Below, one piece after another: positions 1 to 8,299 of a stretch of DNA of 53,302 nucleotides. The DNA is from Streptomyces sp. ISL-36 (GTDB taxonomy: Bacteria > Actinomycetota > Actinomycetes > Streptomycetales > Streptomycetaceae), in contig NZ_JAGGOS010000025.1 in the NCBI RefSeq assembly GCF_018614205.1, positions 1-53,302 on the forward strand, read 5' to 3'. A program made the position numbers and the translations under genes. Positions within the stretch are counted from its first letter, which is position 1. Each line of letters opens with the position of its first letter. The notes beneath the pieces are model-generated. The model was given only the letters and a program-made list of their open reading frames with translations. It searched no databases and was not told where the DNA came from.

Positions 1-1376
1 CCGCGGGCGAGGCCGAGCGGACCGCCGCGGCCGCCGCCCGCGCCCAGGAAGCCCTGGAGAAGGCGCTGTACGAGGCCGAGGAGCTGACCGAGCGGCTCCT
101 CGTGGCCGAGGAGACACCGGCCGAGGAGGAGCCCGACACCTCCGCCCGCGACCGGCTCGCCGCCGACGGCGCCAACGCCCGCCAGACCGAGATGGAGGCC
201 CGGCTGCAGCTCCGTACCCACGAGGAGCGCGTCAAGGGTCTCGCCGGCCGGGCCGACTCCCTCGACCGCGGGGCCCGCGCCGAGCGCGAGGCACGCGCGC
301 GTGCCGAACAGCGCCGCGCCCGGATGCGCCACGAGGCCGAGGTCGCCGGCGCCGTCGCCGCCGGCGCGCGCGGGCTCCTGGCCCACATCGAGGTGTCCCT
401 CGTCCGCGCGGAACAGGAGCGCGCTCTCGCCGAGGCCGCCAAGAGCGCCCGTGAGCAGGGACTGGCAGCGGCCCGTAACCGAGGTCGCGAGCTGAAGGCC
501 GAGCTCGACAAGCTCACCGACTCCGTCCACCGCGGCGAGGTCCTCGGCGCGGAGAAGCGCCTGCGGATCGAGCAGCTGGAGACCAAGGCCTTGGAGGAGC
601 TCGGGGTCGAGCCGGCCGGCCTGGTCTCCGAGTACGGCCCCCATCAGCTCGTACCGCCGTCACCGCCCGCGGAGGGCGAAGAGCTTCCCGAGGACCCGGA
701 GCACCCCCGGAACCAGCCGCGCCCCTTCGTCCGCGCCGAGCAGGAGAAGCGGCTCAAGGCCGCCGAACGGGCGTATCAGCAGCTCGGAAAGGTGAATCCG
801 CTCGCCCTCGAGGAGTTCGCGGCGCTGGAGGAACGCCACAAGTTCCTCTCCGAGCAGCTGGAGGACCTGAAGAAGACCAGGGCGGACCTTCTCCAGGTGG
901 TGAAGGAGGTCGACGTACGCGTCGAGCAGGTATTCACCGAGGCGTACCGGGACACCGCCCGTGAGTTCGAGGGCGTCTTCTCGCGCCTCTTCCCGGGCGG
1001 CGAGGGGCGGCTCGTCCTGACCGACCCCGACAACATGCTCACCACCGGCGTCGATGTGGAGGCCCGCCCGCCGGGCAAGAAGGTCAAGCGGCTCTCGCTG
1101 CTCTCCGGCGGCGAACGCTCGCTGACCGCCGTCGCGCTGCTGGTCTCCATCTTCAAGGCCCGCCCCAGCCCGTTCTACGTGATGGACGAGGTGGAGGCGG
1201 CCCTCGACGACACCAACCTCCAGCGGTTGATCCGGATCATGCGCGAGCTGCAGGAGTCCTCGCAGCTCATCGTCATCACGCACCAGAAGCGGACGATGGA
1301 GGTCGCGGACGCGCTGTACGGCGTTTCCATGCAGGGCGACGGGGTATCGAAGGTCATCAGCCAGCGGCTCCGGTAG
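1..1376 (+). CDS. smc: Chromosome segregation SMC protein, C-terminal part (5' truncated by window)
   Basis: The reading frame is open from the window edge (codons begin at base 3) and ends with TAG at 1374-1376, so about 457 C-terminal residues of a roughly 1,180-residue protein are present. The first 250 residues or so are Glu/Arg/Ala-rich with long helical, coiled-coil composition. The C-terminal head then shows the ABC signature LSLLSGGERSL (about 1098-1130), the Walker B and D-loop PFYVMDEVEAALDD (about 1171-1212) and the ITHQK switch histidine near 1278. These are the hallmarks of SMC/Rad50-type ATPases. SMC, with ScpA and ScpB, compacts and segregates chromosomes; in Streptomyces it acts during sporulation septation. 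The neighbour glcP follows on the same strand after 204 bp with its own promoter. Identification is firm; only the N-terminal half is missing. Confidence 0.96.
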   Translation, partial: AGEAERTAAAAARAQEALEKALYEAEELTERLLVAEETPAEEEPDTSARDRLAADGANARQTEMEARLQLRTHEERVKGLAGRADSLDRGARAEREARARAEQRRARMRHEAEVAGAVAAGARGLLAHIEVSLVRAEQERALAEAAKSAREQGLAAARNRGRELKAELDKLTDSVHRGEVLGAEKRLRIEQLETKALEELGVEPAGLVSEYGPHQLVPPSPPAEGEELPEDPEHPRNQPRPFVRAEQEKRLKAAERAYQQLGKVNPLALEEFAALEERHKFLSEQLEDLKKTRADLLQVVKEVDVRVEQVFTEAYRDTAREFEGVFSRLFPGGEGRLVLTDPDNMLTTGVDVEARPPGKKVKRLSLLSGGERSLTAVALLVSIFKARPSPFYVMDEVEAALDDTNLQRLIRIMRELQESSQLIVITHQKRTMEVADALYGVSMQGDGVSKVISQRLR

Positions 1377-1443
1377 CCCTACCCATTAAAGACTTGAACG
1401 CAAGGCGACACGCCGCAGCCTCAACTTCATCGGAGGTCACCTC

Positions 1444-1497
1444 TTGACTTCGAAACTTGAAGGAATAGTCTCTGCAACGTTGCTTTTACCTTCAAGT
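1444..1497 (+). promoter_or_regulatory. glcP promoter with overlapping palindromic operator
   Basis: A -35-like TTGACT (1444-1449) and a -10-like TAGTCT (1466-1471) are separated by 16 bp. Just downstream lies the perfect 10-bp palindrome GCAACGTTGC (1474-1483), which would cover the transcription start. A 9-bp inverted repeat, ACTTGAAGG (1455-1463) with CCTTCAAGT (1489-1497), brackets it. A CG-centred palindrome of this type is typical of LacI/GalR-family operators, which suggests sugar-responsive repression of the downstream permease. The regulator itself is not in the window. The elements are seen; their function is inferred. Confidence 0.55.
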
Positions 1498-1580
1498 GGT
1501 GGGCGGCGTGAAGTTGTGCGCCACTGGAAGGGCTCGCCCCCCACGCCCCGGCGACGCTGCCGGAGCCTCCAGGAGTCCAT

Positions 1581-3014
1581 GTGACCAGCACCGCGCAGGC
1601 GCCCACGCCGCCGCCTTCCGAAGGCCGAGCCGCCCACCCGGACCACCTCGGCCACGTCATCTTCATCACGGCGTCCGCCGCGATGGGCGGTTTCCTCTTC
1701 GGGTACGACAGCTCCGTCATCAACGGCGCCGTCGAAGCGATCCGGCACCGGTACGACATCGGCTCGGGCACGCTGGCCCAGGTGATCGCCATCGCCCTGA
1801 TCGGCTGCGCCATCGGTGCCGCGACCGCGGGCCGGATGGCCGACAAGATCGGCCGTATCCGCTGCATGCAGATCGCCGCCGTGCTGTTCACCATCAGCGC
1901 CGTCGGCTCGGCCCTGCCCTTCGCCCTGTGGGACCTGGCCTTCTGGCGGATCATCGGCGGCTTCGCCATCGGCATGGCCTCCGTGATCGGCCCGGCGTAC
2001 ATCGCCGAGGTCGCACCCGCCGCCTACCGGGGCCGCCTCGGCTCCTTCCAGCAGGCCGCCATCGTCATCGGCATCGCCATCTCCCAGCTGGTCAACTACG
2101 GCATCCTGCAGCTCGCCGACGGCGACCAGCGCGGCGAGATCGCCGGCCTCGAAGCCTGGCAGTGGATGCTCGGCGTGATGGTCGTCCCCGCCCTGCTCTA
2201 CGGTCTGCTCTCCTTCGCCATCCCGGAGTCCCCCCGCTTCCTGATCTCCGTCGGCAAGGTCGACAAGGCCAAGGAGGTCCTCGCCGAGGTCGAGGGCCAC
2301 AGCATCGACCTCGACCACCGCGTCGCCGAGATCGACCAGGCCATGCGCCGCGAGCACAAGTCCACCTTCAAGGACCTGATGGTCGCCGGACGCCGCTTCA
2401 AGCTGCTCCCCATCGTCTGGGTCGGCATCGGACTCTCGGTCTTCCAGCAGCTCGTCGGCATCAACGTCGCCTTCTACTACTCCTCGACGCTCTGGCAGTC
2501 GGTCGGCATCAACCCGTCGAGTTCCTTCTTCTACTCGTTCACCACGTCGATCATCAACATCGTCGGCACGGTGATCGCGATGGTCCTGGTCGACCGGGTG
2601 GGCCGCAAGCCGCTGGCGCTCGTCGGCTCCATCGGCATGGCCGTCGCCCTCGCCTTCGAGGCCTGGGCGTTCTCCGCCGACCTCGTCGACGGCAAGCTCC
2701 CCGGCACCGAGGGCGTCGTGGCGCTCGTCGCCGCCCACGTCTTCGTGCTCTTCTTCGCCCTCTCCTGGGGCGTCGTGGTCTGGGTCTTCCTCGGCGAGAT
2801 GTTCCCCAACCGGATCCGCGCCGCCGCCCTGGGCGTCGCCGCCTCCGCGCAGTGGATCGCCAACTGGGCCATCACCGCGAGCTTCCCGTCCCTGGCGGAC
2901 TGGAACCTCTCCGGTACGTACGTGATCTACACGGTCTTCGCCGTGCTCTCCGTCCCCTTCGTGCTCAAGTACGTCAAGGAGACCAAGGGCAAGGCGTTGG
3001 AGGAGATGGGCTAA
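1581..3014 (+). CDS. glcP: Sugar porter MFS permease, GlcP-type glucose permease
   Basis: A 477-residue integral membrane protein of the major facilitator sugar porter family, which takes up hexoses by proton symport. It shows the family motifs in order: GGFLFGYDSSVINGA in helix 1, GRMADKIGR in the loop after helix 2, the helix 4-5 stretch ending RGRLGSFQQ, PESPRFL before the central loop, GINVAFYYSS in helix 7, DRVGRKP, and LGEMFPNRIRA near the C-terminus. The start is GTG at 1581 with AGGAG six bases upstream. Immediately downstream of smc is the place of glcP1, the main glucose permease of S. coelicolor (known as SCO5578), which supports the glucose assignment; sequence alone only proves a sugar porter. 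Expression is probably controlled by the operator-like palindrome upstream and ended by the hairpin at 3045-3083. Confidence 0.88.
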   Translation: MTSTAQAPTPPPSEGRAAHPDHLGHVIFITASAAMGGFLFGYDSSVINGAVEAIRHRYDIGSGTLAQVIAIALIGCAIGAATAGRMADKIGRIRCMQIAAVLFTISAVGSALPFALWDLAFWRIIGGFAIGMASVIGPAYIAEVAPAAYRGRLGSFQQAAIVIGIAISQLVNYGILQLADGDQRGEIAGLEAWQWMLGVMVVPALLYGLLSFAIPESPRFLISVGKVDKAKEVLAEVEGHSIDLDHRVAEIDQAMRREHKSTFKDLMVAGRRFKLLPIVWVGIGLSVFQQLVGINVAFYYSSTLWQSVGINPSSSFFYSFTTSIINIVGTVIAMVLVDRVGRKPLALVGSIGMAVALAFEAWAFSADLVDGKLPGTEGVVALVAAHVFVLFFALSWGVVVWVFLGEMFPNRIRAAALGVAASAQWIANWAITASFPSLADWNLSGTYVIYTVFAVLSVPFVLKYVKETKGKALEEMG

Positions 3015-3032
3015 TCCCCGCTGCCCCTCTCC

Positions 3033-4034
3033 TCACCCACGAAACTGCCCCGGCTTGCGGCCCTGTGCCGCGAGCCGGGGCAGTACGTCTTCGGCGAACA
3101 GCCGCAGACTCCGCCACCCCTCGTCGACCGGCATCCCGCCGCACAGCGGATGCAGCACCAGACTCTCCGGATCCAGGCCCACGCACTCCTCCGGCGTGAC
3201 GATCCGGTAGACCCCCTCGGCCCGCAGCTCCGCCACCGTCGTCGCCGTCGACCGCACCGCCGAGCGGATGTCCTTCGACTGCCAGGAGGCGTACGTCCGC
3301 GCCTCGTGCAGGAAGTGCTCCCCGTACAGCTCCCAGGACCGGTCCGGGTCCTCCGAGAGGTGCAGCAGCGGGGTCTCCTTCGCCGGCATCATCGTCCAGC
3401 CCTCGGTGCCGTGCTCCGCGCACAGCTGCCGGTAGTACGTCTCCAGCTCCGGCAGGTGCGCGCTCGGGAAGAACGGCAGACCCAGCCGGGCCGCCCGCCG
3501 CGCCGCCGCCTTCGAGGAGCCGCCCACCAGGAGCAGCGGATGCGGCTGGGTGAAGGGCCGCGGGGTGACCCGTACCGTACGGCCCTGATACGTGAAGGGC
3601 TCACCGGACCACGCCGTCAGCAGGGTCTCCAGGAGCAGGTCCTGCAGCTTGCCGCGCCGGCCCCAGTCGACTCCGCGCTCCTCGTACTCCTCCGGCCGGT
3701 AGCCGATCCCCGCCACCGTCACCAGACGGCCCCCGCTCAGCAGGTCCAGGACCGCGATCTCCTCGGCGAGGCACAGCGGGTCGTGCAGCGGGCCGATGAT
3801 CGCGGACACGGTCACGGCGATCCTCTTCGTCGCGCCGAACACCGCGCCCGCGAACGCGAAGGGGGAGGGGAGCCAGTTGTTCACGGCCCCGTGGTGCTCC
3901 TCGGTCTGGATCGTGTCGATCCCGTGCCCGTCGGCGTAGGCGGCCATGGCGAGGGCGGCGCGGTAGCGCTCCGAGAGGGACTCCGGGGTCGCGTGCGGAT
4001 CGACGAGGTTGAACCGGACGACTGTGAAGGGCAT
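3033..4034 (-). CDS. LLM-class flavin-dependent oxidoreductase (luciferase-like monooxygenase)
   Basis: A 333-residue protein of the bacterial luciferase-like TIM-barrel superfamily, which uses FMNH2 or F420. The N-terminus MPFTVVRFNLVDPHATPES is the first strand; the segment HGIDTIQTEEHHGAVNNWLPSPF (first half near residue 37) and the run LLSGGRLVTVAGIGYRPEEYE (about 97-117) match the canonical SGGRx(V/I)xxGxGxGxxxxE region; LLLVGGSSKAAARRAARLG is the later flavin phosphate-binding part. The substrate cannot be told. The start at 4034 has a GGAGGGG box about seven bases upstream. It reads in the same direction as the permease gene 165 bp upstream but is separated from it by a repeat cluster and an operator-like palindrome, so it is probably regulated on its own. 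Confidence 0.85.
   Translation of the reverse strand: MPFTVVRFNLVDPHATPESLSERYRAALAMAAYADGHGIDTIQTEEHHGAVNNWLPSPFAFAGAVFGATKRIAVTVSAIIGPLHDPLCLAEEIAVLDLLSGGRLVTVAGIGYRPEEYEERGVDWGRRGKLQDLLLETLLTAWSGEPFTYQGRTVRVTPRPFTQPHPLLLVGGSSKAAARRAARLGLPFFPSAHLPELETYYRQLCAEHGTEGWTMMPAKETPLLHLSEDPDRSWELYGEHFLHEARTYASWQSKDIRSAVRSTATTVAELRAEGVYRIVTPEECVGLDPESLVLHPLCGGMPVDEGWRSLRLFAEDVLPRLAAQGRKPGQFRG
3045..3083. terminator. Strong bidirectional hairpin between glcP and the convergent oxidoreductase
   Basis: A 17-bp stem (3045-3061 with 3067-3083, one G-T pair) closes on the 5-base loop cctgt. It starts 30 bases after the glcP stop and lies inside the last codons of the convergent LLM oxidoreductase gene. 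It is the obvious rho-independent-like terminator for glcP transcription, although no T-run follows, as is usual in Streptomyces. Confidence 0.75.
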
Positions 4035-4088
4035 GGGAAGTCCCCCTCCGCGGGCGGGCGAGCATGGAAGCCGGCGAAGGGGGACAGT

Positions 4089-4107
4089 ATCTGACGTGGC
4101 GTCAGAT
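4089..4107. promoter_or_regulatory. TetR-type operator candidate upstream of the LLM oxidoreductase
   Basis: A perfect 8-bp inverted repeat with a 3-bp spacer, ATCTGACG-tgg-CGTCAGAT. It lies 55-73 bp upstream of the oxidoreductase start, reading on the minus strand, at a promoter-proximal position. The TGACG/CGTCA core is common among TetR-family operators in Streptomyces. No TetR gene adjoins it; the only one in the window is next to whiG. The palindrome is seen; the regulator class is inferred. Confidence 0.5.
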
Positions 4108-4118
4108 GGAAACGGTGT

Positions 4119-4187
4119 GCGTCGGACGGATACGGCGTCGGACGGACATCGCGACGGACATCGCGACGGAATCGCGTCGGACGGAAA
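4119..4187. repeat. Short imperfect tandem repeat cluster
   Basis: GCGTCGGACGGA occurs three times (4119-4130, 4135-4146, 4174-4185). Between these are two related units, GCGACGGACATC (4151-4162) and GCGACGGAATC (4163-4173). Units are 11-16 bp long, so the array is not codon-phased. It fills the gap between the stop of the NCS1 permease gene and the operator of the oxidoreductase gene. Confidence 0.7.
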
Positions 4188-4199
4188 GCGCGTCAGACC

Positions 4200-5648
4200 T
4201 CAGGTCGCGTCGACGGAGACCGTCTCGGGCGCGGCCGGGGCCGGCTCCGCCACGAGAACCTGCGTCCGCGGCAGTACGGCATAGAGCGCCCCCGCCGTGA
4301 CGATCGTCGCCGCCCAGCCGAGCCCGTTCTCCCCGATCCACGAGGAGGCGAGCGGACCCGCGAACCAGTCGACCTTGGTGAAGAGCAGTCCCACCACCAG
4401 CGCCACGGCCCACGCCGTCATGGCCTGCCAGGCGAAACCGCCGCGGTACCAGTAGGCGCTCGTCCGCGTGGTGTCCATCAACGCCTCGGCGTCGTACGAC
4501 CGGCGCCGCAGCATGTCGATGCCGAAGACGCCGATCCACGCGGAGAACGCCACGGCCAGCAGCGTCAGGAAGGAGATGAACGAGCCGATGAAGCTGGTCG
4601 CCACCACCATCAGCAGGAAGCCGAAGACCAGGCTGATCACGGCGTTCACGCTCACCGCCGCCGCGCGCGGCACCTTGATGCCGAGCGTCTGCGCGGTGAA
4701 CCCGGCCGAGTACATCGACATCGAGTTGATCAGCAGCATCCCGATCAGCGCGATGAGCAGGTACGGGACGGAGATCCAGGCCGGCAGCAGCTCGCCGATG
4801 AAGGACACCGGGTCCTGCGCCGAGGCCAGACCGGGCGTCGCCACCGCCATGACCGCTCCCATCAGGACCATCGGCAGCACGACGATCCCGGCGCCACCGA
4901 CGGTGGAGCCGACCATCGCCTTCGAGGAGGCCGTACGGGGGAGGTAGCGGGTGAAGTCGGGGCCCGAGGGGACCCAGCTGATGCCGCCCGCAGCGATGGT
5001 GCCGATACCCGCGATCATCATCGCCGTCGAACCGGTCGGCTTCTCGAAGACCGCCGACCAGTCCGTGTTCGCCACCAGGTAGACCAGCACGAGGACGGAG
5101 AAGGCGCCGAAGAGGTACGTCGACCACTTGCTGCAGACGCGCAGGGCGTTGATGCCGAGCCCCGACACCAGGAACGTGCAGGAGACGAAGAGCAGCAGCG
5201 TGACGACGATCAGCACGGTGTTCGACCGGATGCCGAAGAGCAGGTCGAGGACCGTCAGCACGGCGTACGCGCCGGTGACCGCGTTGATGGTCTCCCACCC
5301 CCAGCGGGCCACCCAGATCAGCGAGCCGGGGAAGAGGTTCCCGCGCTGCCCGAAGACGGCCCGGGACAGGGCCATGCCCGGCGAACCGCCGCGCTTCCCG
5401 GCGATCGATATCAGGCCGACGATCCCGTACGAGAGGACCGGTGCGGCCGTCGCGACGACCAGGACCTGCCAGAAGTTCAGGCCGTTGAAGACGATCAGGC
5501 CGGCGCCCATGGTGAGCAGGAGCACACTGATGTTCGCCGCGACCCAGGTCGGGAAGAGCTCGCGGACGTGACCGGTCCGCTCGGCGTCGGGGACCGGTTC
5601 GAGACCGCGGGTCTCGACGGCGCCTTCGGTTTCGGAGGCGTGGGGCAT
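4200..5648 (-). CDS. NCS1-family permease, cytosine/purine permease type
   Basis: A 482-residue polytopic protein with about twelve hydrophobic segments. The N-terminal motif FPTWVAANISVLLLTMGAGL, the SPGMALSRAVFGQRGNLFPG stretch (about 90-109) and the TM segment with WGWETINAV are typical of nucleobase:cation symporter-1 proteins of the CodB group. Substrates in this family are cytosine, purines, hydantoins or thiamine precursors; none can be chosen from sequence alone, and no salvage enzyme is adjacent. The start at 5648 has a GGAG box eight bases upstream; the first 25 residues are acidic and soluble. It is divergent from ftsY across 138 bp. Confidence 0.85.
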   Translation of the reverse strand: MPHASETEGAVETRGLEPVPDAERTGHVRELFPTWVAANISVLLLTMGAGLIVFNGLNFWQVLVVATAAPVLSYGIVGLISIAGKRGGSPGMALSRAVFGQRGNLFPGSLIWVARWGWETINAVTGAYAVLTVLDLLFGIRSNTVLIVVTLLLFVSCTFLVSGLGINALRVCSKWSTYLFGAFSVLVLVYLVANTDWSAVFEKPTGSTAMMIAGIGTIAAGGISWVPSGPDFTRYLPRTASSKAMVGSTVGGAGIVVLPMVLMGAVMAVATPGLASAQDPVSFIGELLPAWISVPYLLIALIGMLLINSMSMYSAGFTAQTLGIKVPRAAAVSVNAVISLVFGFLLMVVATSFIGSFISFLTLLAVAFSAWIGVFGIDMLRRRSYDAEALMDTTRTSAYWYRGGFAWQAMTAWAVALVVGLLFTKVDWFAGPLASSWIGENGLGWAATIVTAGALYAVLPRTQVLVAEPAPAAPETVSVDAT

Positions 5649-5771
5649 GGGCGTACTCCGTGCGCGGGTGTGGGGGACCCACCCAGAGTACGTTCACCCA
5701 CAAAAGCTCCAAAAGAGACGAACGCCCTTTGTGGCAACATCCGAGTTCCACGCCACAGCGCCCCCGTGGCC

Positions 5772-5777
5772 GATACT
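5772..5777 (+). promoter_or_regulatory. Likely -10 element of ftsY, giving a very short or absent leader
   Basis: GATACT lies nine bases before the ftsY ATG at 5787, with no Shine-Dalgarno sequence between them. Transcription starting about seven bases after the hexamer would give an mRNA with a leader of at most a few bases. No clear -35 element is seen at the expected distance. Confidence 0.4.
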
Positions 5778-5786
5778 GGACGGGTT

Positions 5787-7025
5787 ATGGGAATCGAAAT
5801 CCTCATCCTTGCCGTCGTCATCGCCGTCGTCGCCGTCGCCGTGACCAGCGGGCTCGTGATCAGCGGCCGCAGGAAGAAGCAGCTGCCACCGGCCGAGGCG
5901 CCGTCCACCACGCCCACCATCACCGCTCCGCCCGCCGAACCGCATGTCGGCGACGAGGCGGAGACCCCGCGGGAAGAACCACGCCGGACCATCGAAGAGG
6001 TCGACCTCCCGACGGCCGAGGAGGCCGTCGAGACGCCGACCGCGATCGAGGATCCCGTCGTCGCCGCGCCGCCCGCGCCCGAGATCGAGGTACCGGAGCC
6101 GACCGCGGGCCGTCTCGTACGGCTCCGGGCGCGGCTCGCCCGCTCGCAGAACTCGCTCGGCAAGGGTCTGCTGACCCTCCTGTCCCGCGAACACCTCGAC
6201 GAGGACACCTGGGAGGAGATCGAGGAGACGCTCCTCACCGCCGACGTCGGCGTCGCCCCCACCCAGGAGCTCGTCGACCGGCTGCGCGAGCGCGTGCGGG
6301 TGCTCGGCACGCGCACGCCCGAGGAGCTGAAGAACCTGCTCCGCGAGGAGCTGATCGCGCTCCTCGGCCCCGACTTCGACCGCTCCGTGAAGACCGAGAG
6401 CGACCCGGGCACCCCCGGCGTCGTCATGGTCGTGGGCGTCAACGGCACCGGCAAGACCACCACCACCGGCAAGCTGGCCCGGGTCCTGGTCGCCGACGGC
6501 CGTTCGGTCGTCCTCGGCGCGGCCGACACCTTCCGCGCCGCCGCCGCGGACCAGCTCCAGACCTGGGGCGAGCGGGTCGGCGCGCGGACCGTCCGCGGTC
6601 CCGAGGGCGGCGACCCGGCGTCGATCGCCTTCGACGCGGTCAAGGAGGGCATCGCGGAGGGCGCCGACGTCGTCCTCATCGACACCGCGGGCCGGCTGCA
6701 CACCAAGACCGGGCTCATGGACGAGCTCGGCAAGGTCAAGCGCGTCGTCGAGAAGCACGGCCCGCTGGACGAGATCCTGCTGGTCCTCGACGCCACCACC
6801 GGTCAGAACGGGCTGGTCCAGGCCCGGGTCTTCGCCGAGGTCGTCGACATCACCGGCATCGTCCTCACCAAGCTCGACGGCACCGCCAAGGGCGGCATCG
6901 TGATCGCGGTCCAGCGCGAGCTGGGTGTTCCGGTCAAGCTGATCGGCCTGGGGGAGGGGCCGGACGACCTGGCTCCGTTCGAGCCGGCGGCCTTCGTCGA
7001 CGCCCTGATCGGCGACGGGGCCTGA
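5787..7025 (+). CDS. ftsY: Signal recognition particle receptor FtsY
   Basis: A 412-residue SRP-type GTPase that docks Ffh-ribosome complexes at the membrane. It starts with a hydrophobic anchor (MGIEILILAVVIAVVAVAV), as in actinobacterial FtsY, followed by a Pro/Glu-rich linker to about residue 110, then the NG domain. GTPase motifs are clear: G1 GVNGTGKTTTTGK, DTFRAAAADQL in the insertion box, DTAGRLHTKTGLM (G3), TKLDGTAKGG (G4) and GLGEGPDDLAPF at the C-terminus. ATG 5787 was chosen because the anchor begins there; reading further upstream would enter the intergenic region. Its partner ffh lies 7.5 kb downstream on the same strand. A large inverted repeat follows the gene. Confidence 0.97.
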   Translation: MGIEILILAVVIAVVAVAVTSGLVISGRRKKQLPPAEAPSTTPTITAPPAEPHVGDEAETPREEPRRTIEEVDLPTAEEAVETPTAIEDPVVAAPPAPEIEVPEPTAGRLVRLRARLARSQNSLGKGLLTLLSREHLDEDTWEEIEETLLTADVGVAPTQELVDRLRERVRVLGTRTPEELKNLLREELIALLGPDFDRSVKTESDPGTPGVVMVVGVNGTGKTTTTGKLARVLVADGRSVVLGAADTFRAAAADQLQTWGERVGARTVRGPEGGDPASIAFDAVKEGIAEGADVVLIDTAGRLHTKTGLMDELGKVKRVVEKHGPLDEILLVLDATTGQNGLVQARVFAEVVDITGIVLTKLDGTAKGGIVIAVQRELGVPVKLIGLGEGPDDLAPFEPAAFVDALIGDGA

Positions 7026-7080
7026 GGCGGCCGGCTCACCCGGGTCCACCCGTGGGTGGGTCCGGGGGCCGGGACCTCCG

Positions 7081-7153
7081 GTGGGGGGTCTTCGGACTGC
7101 GTCTCACCGCGCTCCGCGCGAGTTCCGACGCTTGACGTCCGAACACCCCCCAC
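7081..7153. repeat. Large near-perfect inverted repeat downstream of ftsY
   Basis: The 17-base arms 7081-7097 and 7137-7153 are complementary at 16 of 17 positions (GTGGGGGGTcTTCGGAC against its partner). The 39-base interior contains a further pairing GCGTC (7099-7103) with GACGC (7127-7131). It sits between convergent genes and probably ends ftsY transcription, but it is longer than a usual terminator. Confidence 0.6.
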
Positions 7154-7226
7154 GCTCCGGCCCCGCCCCCCGTCGCGTCGTACGCCGGCCGACCTGCGGA
7201 CCGGCGTCGGCGACCGCCCCGCGCCT

Positions 7227-7880
7227 CTAGAAGTGCGTGCGGTGGGAGATGTAGGCCAGGGTCCCCAGCAGGAGGCGGGCCTGGGGCGGGGCGCCCGCCG
7301 TGTCCAGGGTCGGGGGGCGCAGCCAGTGGACCGGGCCGAGACCGCCCAGGTCCGACGGCGGGGCCGTGACGTACGCGCCGGCGCCCAGCCCCCGCAGATC
7401 GAGGCAGGCGTCGTCCCAGCCCATCCGGTACAGCAGCCGAGGCAGCTCCGCCGCCGCGCCCGGCGCCACGAAGAACCGGGCCCGCCCCGTCGGCGTCACG
7501 CACACCGGACCCAGCGGCAGCCCCATCCGCTCCAGGCGGACCAGCGCCCGTCGCCCCGCCCGCTCGGCGACCTCGATCACGTCGAAGGCCCGGCCGACGG
7601 GGAGCAGCAGCGCCGCCCCCGGATACCGCGCCCACGCCTTGGTCGCGTCGTCCAGGCCCGCACCCGCCGGGACCTCCTCGGCGAACGAGAGCGGATGCGC
7701 CCCCGGAGCCGTACAGCCCCGATCCCCGCAGGAACACTGGCCGGAGACGGCGCGGGCTCCCGGGACCACGTCCCAGCCCCACAGCCCTGTGTACTCGGCC
7801 ACCGCTGTGCACTCCGAGGTGCGGACGCGGCGTCGTGAGCCGGACCGCAGCTCACGAATGCCGCCGATCGTGAAGCCCAT
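7227..7880 (-). CDS. Bifunctional DNA primase/polymerase N-terminal domain-like protein, catalytic acids apparently lost
   Basis: A 217-residue soluble protein resembling the prim-pol N-terminal fold found in actinobacterial proteins. After a variable start it has a WGWDVVPGARA strand, a Cys cluster CSCGDRGCTAPGAHPL (about 48-63), a WARYPGAALLLPVG segment, and the late YVTAPPSDLG and HWLRPP stretches. The central position where an active enzyme carries a DxD metal site reads FDVIEV here, and the family's helicase partner domain is absent. I infer a non-catalytic or structural relative. Start 7880 has GGAGGGGGC immediately upstream; a longer frame to 7994 lacks such a site. The equivalent gene lies between ftsY and nsdA in other Streptomyces. 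Its function is unknown. Confidence 0.7.
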   Translation of the reverse strand: MGFTIGGIRELRSGSRRRVRTSECTAVAEYTGLWGWDVVPGARAVSGQCSCGDRGCTAPGAHPLSFAEEVPAGAGLDDATKAWARYPGAALLLPVGRAFDVIEVAERAGRRALVRLERMGLPLGPVCVTPTGRARFFVAPGAAAELPRLLYRMGWDDACLDLRGLGAGAYVTAPPSDLGGLGPVHWLRPPTLDTAGAPPQARLLLGTLAYISHRTHF

Positions 7881-8299
7881 GCCCCCTCCAACGGGTCGGA
7901 CGCGCCGGTGGTTACGACCCGGAGCTCCACCGTCACGTTCCGTCGCCACGGGTGGCGTGCGGTCGCGAGCGCGGTGGTGCGGTCCGTCGCGCACGCCTCC
8001 TGGCGCAACACTCCGCCGACTCCGGTTCGTCGCATGTCAAGTGAATCCTGTGAAGCGGCAGGCGGGTTCATTCGAAGGGGTGGCGAATGGTGGCGATTCT
8101 TGAAACGCCCTCGCGGGACGGGTGATCGTAGGATTACTCTCGGTGCACGAACCTCGGACTGCATTGCGCATGTGGGTATGCCGGAGGCAACCCGCTTTCC
8201 AGTTCGAAGGGGTGCAACCTCCGGACGGGGGGCCGCGACACACGGCATTCTGTTAGAGGTTCACGCGACGAAGGCATTGATGTGGATGGGGGCGTTCCT
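7881..8299. other. Divergent intergenic region between the prim-pol-like gene and nsdA
   Basis: About 420 bp without a convincing gene. It is visibly less GC-rich than its flanks around 8035-8170. A good -10-like TAGGAT at 8129-8134 points toward nsdA and would give a leader of about 160 nt; no matching -35 is clear at 17 bp spacing. AGTTCGAAGGGGTGCAACC-type sequence (about 8202-8220) echoes a TTCGAAGGGGTGGCGAA stretch at 8071-8087. A riboregulator is possible but not shown. Confidence 0.4.

Noticed and set aside
1437..2738. Asp/Gly-rich minus-strand frame
   Set aside because: Antisense to glcP and without motifs.
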